Of a stretch of 64,000 nt of DNA, positions 28,201 through 40,200 are shown in pieces. The DNA comes from Sipunculus nudus. Lineage: Eukaryota > Annelida > Sipuncula > Golfingiida > Sipunculidae. Under the pieces are notes generated by a model that had not been told where the DNA came from, did no database searches, and saw nothing but the letters and a program-made list of their open reading frames with translations. The translations under genes were made by a program, and so were the position numbers. The stretch covers positions 25,781,519 through 25,845,518 of the forward strand of contig CM049306.1 in NCBI GenBank assembly GCA_026874595.1. The letters run 5' to 3'. Position 1 is the stretch's first letter. Every line of letters begins with the position of its first letter.

Positions 28201-31200
28201 TGGTGATGGGGGGGGGGGGGGGGTGTTAGGGTAGGCCCATGAGAATTAATATATGTTTATTACAGCAGGGGTGTTCTGCCAGTGCTGCATCACTAATAAG
28301 GTTACTTAGGCAAGGCTGAAGTGAGCAAGAGTGGGGTCTTGGATATACAAAATGCAAATACATTAGAGCATCTGAAAAACTTCAATAATTAAAATAATTT
28401 TTTAGCTTTTACTTTCAAATTCAGAATTCAACAGATTAAATCCACATGTATCCCAGCTGTGAAAAATAAATTAAATATACTTACAAGAAAAAAAACGTGC
28501 CATGGACAAATTTGGGCAAAATTTAAGGTACTAATTTTATATTTTTGCTAATATTTTTTAAGGTTTTGATCTAATTTTGGGTATACAATAAATTTTTTTT
28601 AGTTAAAGCTATATTACTGAAAAAAAGTCCCTAGCTTTAAATATTTTATGTGTTAAGTGACCAAATATTTTTTTATGATTTTTTTACAAAGTACAATATG
28701 TTTGGACCCATAACTTTTTTAAATTATAAAATACAGACCTAATTTCTGGTATGTACACAGGAACTATAAAGTGGAATATTTATGATAAATATGAGGAAAA
28801 ACAGGTGAGTGGTTTGGATATTAGCAGTCCTGAAGTGTGAAAATAGGTTTTTAATTAAATATTGAGGTTTTTCCTTAATTTCTCAAAGGAACAAAGTCGC
28901 AAAGACCCAGTTTTAGGCTTGATAGGAGATCCTGGGGTCATCTGACATTATGCCGAATTTTGGATTCCTAGGTCTTACAGTTTCAAAACGTGCCACATCT
29001 ACAGACGGACGGACGGACTGATAGACAGACGGACGGACGACAATGGACAATGGACCACGACTATAGCTCAGATGACTTATAGTCAGCTGAGCTAAAAACC
29101 CTATCCTATAATTTTCTTGTGAAAAATTAAACCATTCAGCTTGACAGTTTCATCATAAAATATTTTAATGGTGTAAGTGGTTAAAATTACAAGGTTTCTG
29201 ACTGTAAAAAATAAAGTTAATGCAGGTGACACCACAAAAACTGCAATTTCAAATATGAGTAACGTGACCAACATTTGCACAAAATTTTGTAACTCTAGCT
29301 CCTAGACTGAGATTGTTATGTTAGTATGCTTACTTGCCAAATGGCTAATCTCATATTCCTGTACCTCTGCCAAAAGTCTCTGGGATCATTTCTGTAAAAT
29401 ATATTTAACCATTTGGCAGAATGATTGCAGAGAAGATTTTCAAAGTTTTTTTTTAGCTTTTTCCCCATAAAATGTAAGTAAATGCAGGTGGCGCCATAAA
29501 AGACTCAATCACATAACATTTGATATGTGACATGGGGATATCAGCTCTTACTTTTCCTGAGAAATTATCGAATAATGTACTGATGACTGCTGTACAGAAA
29601 AGGTTGGTGCAGGTTGCGCACCAATACTCTATTTCAAATATGAATCATGTGACCAATATTTGCATTAAATTTATGATAGGGCCAGCTGTTTTTGAGATTG
29701 AAATATTAGTATACCTTTTTGGATGGATGACTAAGTTCAACTTCCTATAACTTGGCCAAATATCAAAGAACTTCAACCATTCCAACAAACTTGAGAGAGA
29801 TTGTTCCAGGGATTATTTCTGTGAAATATTGGACAATTTGGTTGGCCAGTTTCGGAGAAGAAGATTTCTTAAGCTTTTTTAGCTTTTCCCTCTAAAATCT
29901 AAGAAAATGCAGTTAAAAAAATGAACAAAATCCAATAGATTTGTTCAGATGACTGATAATTTGCAAAAAAATTTGGTGATGCTAGCTCCTGAAGTTTTTG
30001 AGATAGCTATGGTTAATGTACAGACGACGCACAAGGCACTGACGCACGTTGCACAACAGATGACGCCGCACAATCCAATAAGTTCACAGGTTCACTAAAA
30101 AGTGACCTTGACCTCTGACCAGGTAACCTCAAAATCTACAGATTTCCTTTCTTTTGGCATGTAAGTCATGTGTGAAAGATGGAAAGTTTGGGGTGAAAAA
30201 TTTGATTTACAGTGCATCCAAAATTTCTTTAATGATGTGGCCTCTGTGACCTTTACCTTTGATCTCTGGACCCTGAAAATCAAAATGAATTTACTTAAGT
30301 GGTGGGTCATTAATAAATCAAGTTTGAAGATAATCTGTCAATCCAAAGCAGAAATATCATCCATAACAAAATTTGTGAATGGATGGGCCCTATGACCTCG
30401 ACCTTTGTTCCTAAGACCCAAAAATCATAGAAGGTTTGTGATGAAAAGTTTGTGATGAAAAGAATGCATACACATTCGTTTTATGTAATGGATCCTGTGA
30501 CCTTGACCAAAATTGACACAGTTCTTACTTTAGTGGTGAGCCATATATAACTTAAGTTTGAAACCAATATGTCAATCAAAACTGGAGTTATCATCTGGAA
30601 ACTAATTTGTAAACAGATGGCCCCTGTGACCTTGACCTTTGACCTTGTGACCCCAAATTCATTTATGCCCTCCCCATACTGGCAAATCAGCTCAATGCGC
30701 ATGATGGAAAGTTTGGCTTAAAATGCAGCCATAATCTTTTTAAATATGCGAGTCCTGTGATCTTGACCTTTCACCTAATGACACAAAAATCATATAGGTT
30801 CTTGCTTTAGTGGTGGGCCATGTGTAAGTCAAGTTTGAAATCCTTGTGTCAAACCAACCTGGAGTTATCATCTGTAAACCAATTTGTGTGGAAGGATGGA
30901 TGGACAGACAGACAGGGTGATTACTATAGGGCATCTACTTGTGAACAATAAACACACTAGTTTTTCAGACACAAGATGCTGTCACAGCTGATAAACTGAC
31001 ATGATTGTTGTCAATTAACCGTAAAAACAAGAGACCCATGGGTCATGACGCTCAGCCGACTGAAATGTTGATAATATGTCCTTGCACAGACAACTAATTA
31101 AGATAGGTGGCATCATTGTTCATGCATATTAGCTTAAGTTCATCAAGACCCATAAAAACAATCCAACCAGCCTTTCATGAGGAATCTGGCAATTTGTGTG

Positions 31201-34200
31201 TATTTTGCATTATTTCTGAAGTGCTCAAACATACCCCAAAACTCTGAGAATATAGGTCACTGTGACCCAATTTCAGGTTTCTGGGGAGAACTTTTGAGGA
31301 ACTCTCAGAATGTCAAGTTAGAAGATTCTGGGCCCCATGGTTAGATTTGTGCCCTACTTTGGTATCAAATTTTTAATTATTCTGAGGGGTGCTTATAAGC
31401 CCCATAGCTCAGAAAATATGGGTAACAGAGACCTTCATTCACATTTCCAAGGAGACTTTTCACAGATCTCCCTGGATGTCAAGTTTAAAGATTCTAGGAC
31501 AAATGATTACAATTTCAGCCCTGTTTAGGGACGACTTCATCTATGAAGGTTTCATAAATAGAGAAAAATGATGTTAAAATTTTTTTTAAATTTAGGTGGT
31601 GCCACCAGTCTGCAGAAACTGATGAAACACTCCATGATCAATATCCATGCAAAGAATCATGGTGATCAATGTATTAATTGTTCAGATATTTTAGCTTTTG
31701 TATCAAATTTTTCATTATTCTGGGGGGTACTTTGCAGCCCCATAGCTTGAAGAATTTGGGTAACAGAGACCTAATTCCAGGTTTCCTAGGAGATTTTTCA
31801 TGGACCTCTCGATGTAAAGTAAGAAAATTCCAGGTCCAGTGGTTACGATTTGTGCCTTGTTAATGCACAGAAGGCCGGACGGACTACGGACAAAGAGTGA
31901 TCGCTATAGCTCAGATGACTTACAGTCAGCTGAGCTAAAAATAGAAAAATATTCGTTAAATTAACAAAAATTACAAGTTGCGCCACCATTTTTCAGGAAC
32001 TGACAAAACTAGTCATGGTCAATATTCAAGAAAAGATTCATGACAATTCATGCATTAATTATCAAAATATTGGAGGTTTTGTATAAAATTTTTTTATTAT
32101 TCTGGGGGGTACTTTCAAGCCTCATAGATGTAGGTGCCAGTGATCTAATTTCAGGTTTCCAAGGAGATTTTTTATTAACCTCCCTGGATAGTGACTTAGA
32201 AGTTTCTAGGTCCAGCAGTTACGATTTGTGCCCTGCTAACCAATGGCAGGATGGCTTGAAGCCCGGACAGCTGAATGCCCGGTCAGACGATAGACAAAGT
32301 GACATTCCTATACCTCAGTTGAGTAACAGTCAGCTGAGCTAAAAATGCAGGTGGTACCACCAGTTTTTATGAACTGACAACACTAGTCATGGTCAATATC
32401 AATTTCAAGGCAAGATTCAGGGCAATACATGCATTAATTATCAAGATACTGAAGGTTTTTTTTTTAAATTTAATGAATCTCGGGGGTATTTACAAGCACC
32501 ATAGCTCAGAAGATATAGGTCACAGAGACTTAATTTCAGGTTTCCAAGGAGATTTTTTATTGACCGCCCTGGATATTCAGTTACAGGTTTTTAGGTTCAT
32601 CAGTATATACACATATCTTGTGATATAGATTTTTAGGATTATCTACAAACTCTAATGTAACATACCCCAAATTCAGGTTTCCACAGTAAGGAATCAGCAA
32701 AGGCAGCTCCCTTTACCCGGCCAAGAAGCATACCAAGTGCATTGAACACCAAGGGTTGCTCAACCATAATGTAGTAATTCTCTGTCATTGCAAAACTGTG
32801 AAAATAAGCAGGCGTTCCAGAATGCTGAGCCTTGACACTGGCCACAACCTCAGCATGTTCAAAAATTTCACCTGGTTTGACTGAAATGACAAGGGATCCA
32901 TGGGTCACCTGGCTCAGCTGAATTTTGGAAAATTTTAGCAAATGCAAAATATACTTCTTTTGTTTTTTTTATATATATCAGCATTTGAAAAGCAAAGACA
33001 AAATGGCAATGCTTTCTGGTTATTATCAAACATTAAATATATGTTTGCTGAACTAATACTGTGCACTTTTTGGTCTATATCAAAGATGCAGGAGCTACTC
33101 ATGATCAAATATTTCTAGAAGTAGCAAAATTTCAGCTATATATAAAGAAATATGAGCATGAATAACCATGGGCAAGTTGAGATAAGCAGAAGTATAATAA
33201 CACACATTTAATTTAACTGGAATAAAATACTGTAAACCAAGGGACCCATGGGTCAAGTCGCTCAGCTGAATTTTGGAAAATATTAGTAAAGGTAAAATAT
33301 TTTTATTTCTTTTGGTTTTTCATGTATATATATTACCATTTGAAAAGCTATGAGAAAATGGCCCTGCTATAATGAAACTCTGTTGATTATGACATAATGG
33401 ACATGAGCTAAAGCATATGCACTGTGTCATAAATGAAGCCTTTGGCCTGAAACCATTTAGTGATGCACCAAGGGAAAAAGTTACATTTCATAAACAAATA
33501 ATGTCTGAAGGTAATAAAGTTTTCAATATTAAATATATGGCCATATGAGTTAAAAATTAAACCCATAAAGTTTGACCAATATTCCTGATTTTAAAACTTA
33601 GTTTAACAGTGTTATTAACACCTAGGCCTGGTCAACTTTAAGAGATATGAATGAAATGCTACAAAGTATTTATATCTTCTTAAATCTTGTATCTTAGCAC
33701 TACATTACATTCTAATATTTTATCACATTTGAATATTAGGACTAAATTCCTGAACATTTTTTACTTTAAAACTAGATGTGTTGGAACGACACAAATGCCC
33801 CCACCTGGAGCAAATTAGAAATATTTGTTAAAGTTTGTAAAATTTTCTATGTTCAGGAGATGTCATATGGTCAAAAGTAGATGAACCAGGACAAAATGTG
33901 AACTCGATCTGTAAGTGGTCATTATGCACCCACACACCAAAAATCAGGCCAATATCCACAGGCATTGTGAAAAAAAGGCTGTACATGTGCATTTATAATG
34001 AAAATTTCAATTTTGATGAAATTTCTAGGTTCAGGAGCTGTCATAGTCAAAAGTCTACCGCGATGAAACGCACATTTGAACTGTAACTGGTTATGATCTG
34101 GCAAGGTACAATAATCCAGGTCAATATCTGCAAGCACTGTGAAAAAAAGTCTGTACATGTAAATTTATCATGAAAATTTCTATTAGCATGAAATTTTCTG

Positions 34201-37200
34201 TTCTTTGGCCGTCATACAGGATAAAACGCAAACTACATCTGTAACTGGTCATGATTAAGCAACACACCAAAAATCAGGCTAATATCTGCAGACATTGCAA
34301 AAAAAGCCTGTACATGTGCAATTATCATGAAAATTTCTATTTTTCATGAAATTTTCTTGGTTCAGGAGCCGTCATATAGTCAAAAGTAGGTAAATTGGGA
34401 CAAAACGCAAACTCGATCTGTAACTAGTCATAATTTGCCCACACACCAAAGATCAGGCTAATATCTGCAGGCATTGCGAAAAAATGTCTGTACATGTGCA
34501 TTTATCATGAAAATTAAAATTTTTCATGAAATTTTCTATGTTCAGGAGCAGTCATACGGTCAAAAGAAGGTCAACCAGGACAAAACGCAAACTCAATCTG
34601 TAAGTGGTCATAATCTGCCCACACACCAAAAATCAGGCTAATATCTACAGGCTTTGGGAAAAAAAGTCTGTACATGTGCATTTATCATGAAAATTTCAAT
34701 TTTTCATGATATTTTCTATGTTCAGGAGCTGTCATATGGTCAAAAGTAGGTCAACCGGGACAAAAAGTGAACACGATCTGTAAGGGGTCATTATGCACCC
34801 CATACCAAAAATTCGGCCAATATCTGCAAGCATTGCAAATAAAAGGCCATACATGTGCATTTTTCATGAAAATTTCTAGTTTTCATGTAATTTTCTATGT
34901 TCAGGAGCCTTCATACAGTCAAAATTATGTTAACTGGGATGAAATGTGAACTCAATCTGTAACTGGCCATTATCTACTCACACACCGACAATCAGGCCAA
35001 TATCTGCAGGCACTGCGAAAAAAACGCTGTACAACTGCTTGATTTTGGAATGATGGAAGGACAGACATGGGTAAAACTATATGCCCCAGCCACTTTTTTT
35101 TTTTTTGGGGGGGGGGCATAAAATCAAAATTGTCCAAGTCTAATTAATTTGACATTAACAAGGCCTACAGTCCTAATGCGAACCTGTGCAAAGTTTGGGA
35201 GTATGAATGGAGGTTTATTTTTAAAATTTAATATTGATCCTTTTAAGTCCTGCATATCTACCTTAGTCATTACGATTTCAGCTAAATGGACATTTCAGAC
35301 CTGCAAGCTTCAGACTAGGACATTTTAAAACTAGAATATCGGTAGTCGACAAGCAACTATGTGTATCCGCAGAAATCAGAGTGGGACGGGTGAAGTGAGG
35401 GACGGATTAAGTGGCAAGGGGAATAGAGTGAGGTGTGTTGCATATTAGCTTGGATGTCTGCAGTGTAAACGTGAATGTAGGTGGTGCCACCTTTCATAAA
35501 ATCGAGAAAATATTCCAGGATGTATAAACCTGCAAAATTTCAGGTGGATAAGTCAAACTACTGCTGAGATATGAGTGAATTTATCCCAAGGCTCATGAAC
35601 AGATGGAGAGTGTTCATAAGTGGTTGCAGGTGGCGCCACCAGTTTTGCTTATGATGAAGAGCTATGTGAGATCTAAACACAAGCAAAATTTTGGCCCAAT
35701 CACTCAAACGGTTCCCGAGATATGAGCTTGGATCTCTGCAGAGTAAACGTGAATGTAGGTGGCGCCACCTGTCATAAAATCAAGAAAGCTGTCCAGGATG
35801 TATAAACCTGCAAAATTTCAGGTGGAAAAGTCAAACCACTGCTGATATATGAGTAATATTATCCAAAGGCAGATGAACAGATGGACGCTGTGCAAAAATG
35901 GTTGTAGGTGGTGCCACCAGTTTAGCCTATGATGAAGAGCTATGCAAGATCTATACACATGCAAAATTTTGGCCCAATCAGTCAAACAGTTCCCGAGATA
36001 TGAGCTTTGATGTCTGCAGAGTAAACGTTAATGTAGGTGGCGCCACCTGTAATAAAATAAAAAAAACTGTCCAGGATATATAAATCTGCAAAATTTCAGG
36101 TGGATAAGTCAAACCACTGCTGGGATATGAGTGATATTATCCCAAGGCAGATGAACAGATGGACGCTGTGCAAAAATGGTTGCAGGTGGCGACACCATTT
36201 TTAGTGTATGTTATAAAGCTATCAAAGGGCTACATTTGTGCAAAATTTTTAGCCTGATCGGTCAAACGGTTCCCGAGATATGTGGGTTTATGTGTGGAAA
36301 CAGATGCACAAATGGACGCTGCGCAGCGAGGAAAGGTCAGAGGTCAACCAAAAATGAGGGCACAGCTGTTCACATGTGATCTGTTGATAAACCCAATTCC
36401 CTTAAATTGCAAACCAAGTTTTTTCAAACAGTTGAAAGATATAGTTCCAATAATCTGGGAATTCTGCATCTAAACATTGTCTAGACGTCTAGACACATTG
36501 TCTAGACACCCCCAAGGAGCCAGGTCAGTTGTCATGGTGATGTCTGGACCCCACCTATTTGTACTGAGTGACCTCTTGACTTGGCTGCTGAAACTCATCA
36601 TGTTGTCAAATCTGTTTTCAAATACAGAAAGCCTTTTTCAATTGGCTACAATGTTTTTTTTAAACTGTATTTACCCAATCTATTCTTATAAAACTGGCAG
36701 AACCCTGCCATAGAATAATTCTTGTAAAGTTTAAACCAATCAACTTAACAGTTTCATCATAAATCAGTGTACAAGCTAGAAGAGTTTAAAATTACATTTT
36801 TTTGCTTGTAAAAAACACATCAATGTAGGTGGCGCCACCAATACCTCAAATTGCAAACCAAGTTTTTTCAAACAGTTGAAAGATATAGTTCCAATAATCT
36901 GGGAATTCTGTAAATCAGATATGACATATGTGACAAACATTGGTATAAAATTTGGTGATGATAGCTCTAGCCGTTACTGAGATTTTAATTTTAGTGTGCT
37001 TTTTTGAGCAGATGACTAAGTTTAACCTCCTGTAACTCGGCCAAAAAATCTCCTAACTGGAACCATTCGAACAAACTTAAGAGAGATTGTTCCAGGGATC
37101 ATTTCTGTGAAATATTGGACAATTTGGCTGGACAGTTTCAGAGGAGAAGATTTTTAAAGGTTTTTAAGCTTTTTCTTTATAAAATCTTAATTAATGCAGA

Positions 37201-40200
37201 TACCCAATAAAAAGCTCCAGGCCACCAAGTTTCACATGAGACTAATTCTTACATGTAATTCGGAGCAATGGACGGCGAAAAGCCAGCCCTGGACGGTTGA
37301 TGGCTGACGATGGACGGACGACGCTGCGCCATCGCATAAGCTCACAGGTTCGCTAAAAATAATATTTGTCTTGTTTATTAGTCCTGTGTATTGAATGGGT
37401 GGGCTGGGGGAGGGGTCTCTGTTGTTACTGCTAATTGCTGAAAAAATGTGAAATTATAAGATTCATCTGGTTTATAGTACAGGTCTGTCAACAGAATGGG
37501 GGGGGGGGGGGGGGGGGGAGAGAAAGGCTCCCTGTGGTATGAACTGCAGACAGCCTAATCAAGCTCAACAAGACAGAGGGCTTGCCAGAGAGATGGGATT
37601 ACATAACAACAGCCTGGGGAGCATAGAGAGCTGCACTGAATGACCTACCGTGACCAAAGTGGACTGCTTGACAATGTAAGGGAATACAACAAGAGCCTAA
37701 AAAAAAATTCAATAACTAGCCTAATTTTGCAGCTTTTATTTTCAAATTTAAGATTTTTACAGATAAAATCCTTATGTGTACATGCTGTGAAAATTAAATC
37801 CTGAGTACTTACAGGAAAATAAAGTGTTGTTGCCAAAGTTGGGCAAAATTTAAGGTACTGATTTTATATTTGTGCTTATAACTTAAAAAAATTGCAAAGT
37901 TCAGATCTAATTTTCAGTATACAATTGAATCTTCATTAAATGAAGTTATGTACCTGAAAAAAAGTCTCTAGCATCAGCAATTCTTATGTAAAGTAAGTAA
38001 ATATATTTCCTGATTTTTTACAAGGTGTATAATGTTTGGGCCCATAACTTCAACAAATTACGCAATACTGACCTTATTTTTGGTATGTACATTGGAAATG
38101 TATGGAAGAATATGAGCATTAACTATGATCAAATTCAGATCAGTGGTCGTGAGATCAGGCAGTTTTGAACTATAACAATGGGTTTTTAATGGAACACAGA
38201 GGTTTTTCCTTAATATCTTGAAGGAACGAAGTCTTAGTGATCTAATTTTCAGTATGAAAGGAGATTTTGGGAACATCTAACTGTATGCAAAATTTTGAAT
38301 TAGAAGGTCCAACTGTTTCAAAATATGCCCTGTCAATGGACAGATGGTGGGACAGCTGGACGACAGACAAAGGACCACAACTATATCTCAGATGACTTAT
38401 AGTTAGCTGAGCTAAAATGATTGGAGGTGGCAAAAAAAGTTTTGTATGCAACAAAGCTACACGTGATGCATACATATGCCAAATTTTAGGCTGATATGAA
38501 ACCCCTCCTGAAAAATAAGCAGGGACATACACTGGGCAAAAATTATTGTAGGTGACAACTTCAGTCTTGTTTACTACAAAACAAATCCAATATGCAATCC
38601 AATATGTATTAATATGCCCAAATATGTCAAAATATCAGGCCAATACAATATTTATACATCAAACTTCTCTTTAGTGAGGTGCACTCGACTAACCAGGTTT
38701 ATGAGAGAAAGGCCCAAAGTGAACCGGAACAGACTGCTTACTCCAGCTACTGCACTGAGTGAACTCTTGACCTGCAATACCTCAATACTGACCTAATTTC
38801 TGGTTTGTTCATAGGAAATATATAGAGGAATATGTATATGAAATATGAACAAAAACTGGTTTTGTTATTAGGCAGTTTTGAAATGTAACAATAGGTTACT
38901 GATGGAAAATTGAGGTTTTTCCTTAATATCTCAAAGGAATGAAGTCATAGTGACACAATTTACCGCATTGTAGGAGTTTTTGGGGACATCTAACTATATG
39001 CCAAATTTCATATTTGTACGTCCAATGGTTTCCAAATGTGCCAGTTTAAAGGACAGACAGATAGCTGACAGACATAGGACCAATTGCTATGGCTCATTTA
39101 ACTTATAGTCAGCTAAGCTAGAAATAACTGGAGTTCTGCAATTGCTCAGCAACTCAGTAGTAATGTCCTTGAAACTAGGGTCAAGGTAAAAAAAAAAAAT
39201 CAGGTGCAAATCAGAAACCTAAGAGTATTACTCTGACCAAGGTCAGCCATACTGGAGATCAAGCTAAAGACATGATGGACAGAAACTACACATTATGACC
39301 ACCGCTGGCATGAATGATTTTTTAAAATTATACCTAGAGAAAAACATTAAGTACTGATGCAATGATGGACAAAACCTCACTTGTTTTGGCTGGTTGCATC
39401 TTGACAATACAGTACTGGGTATTCCTGCCAAATCTGCTGCCAAGATTATGGATTGTTCCATCACTGTCAATATGAGGATGGGCTGTTAGTAAGTTCAGAG
39501 CCAAGAGTTTACCGGCGTCTATCTGTAACAAACCAGTATAGCAAGATTAGTATAAAATAGACCTGACAATGTGAAGATCACTGTCAGTATGAGGATGGGC
39601 TGTCAGTAAGTTCAGGGCCAAAAGTTTACCAGTGTCAATCTGTAACAAATCAAAATAGCAGGATTAGTATAAAGTAAACCTGACCGCACAAGGATCACTG
39701 TCAATATGAGGATGGGCTGTCAGTAAGTTCAGAGCACAGAGTTTACCAGTGTCAACCTAATACAAACCAGTAGAGCAAGATTAGCAAATCTGACAATGTG
39801 AGGATCACTGTCAATATGAGGATGGGCTGTCAGTAAGTTCAGAGCCAAGAGTTTACCAGTGTCAACCTGAAACAAACCAGTATAGCAAGATTACCAACCC
39901 TGACAAGATGAGGATCACTGTCAATATGAGGATGAGCTGTCAGTTAGTTAGAGCCATGAGTTCACTGTCATCAACCTGGAACAAACAAGAAAAGCAAGAT
40001 TAGAACTAGAATACGGGTAGTCGACAAGCGACTACGTGTATCCGCCTAAATCAGAGTGGAACGGGTGAAGTGAGGCAAGGATTAAGTGGCAAGGGGAAAT
40101 AGAGTGAAGTGTTGCATATTAGCAGAGATGTCTGCAGCCAAATTGTGTATGAAGGTTGCCCCCCCTACCACAAAATCCAGGAAGCCGTCCCAGTTGTATA

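Larger units (their letters stand above)
25939..30101 (+). mobile_element. Family IV element with nested family I element
   Basis: The 5' end is AACAAG, the palindrome AGGCCTACAGGCCT (25943-25956), then GAACCTGTG (25962-25970). Inside are about 120 bp units with gtaggtggcaccaccagtct (26110-26500), another array (26515-27040), and, after the nested element, units with gcaggtg(a/g)c(a/g)ccacaaa. The 3' end is TTCACAGGTTCACTAAAAA (30083-30101), which contains the 5' GAACCTGTG motif inverted. The nested family I copy occupies 27324-29096. The pairing of these two ends is an inference supported by the second example at 35157-37359. Confidence 0.62.

Noticed and set aside
39334-39380. Extension of exon 39381-39522 to the next GT at about 39327
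   Set aside because: The extension ends with an in-frame TAG just before that GT. The earlier donor GTGAGG keeps the frame and joins the next exon correctly.
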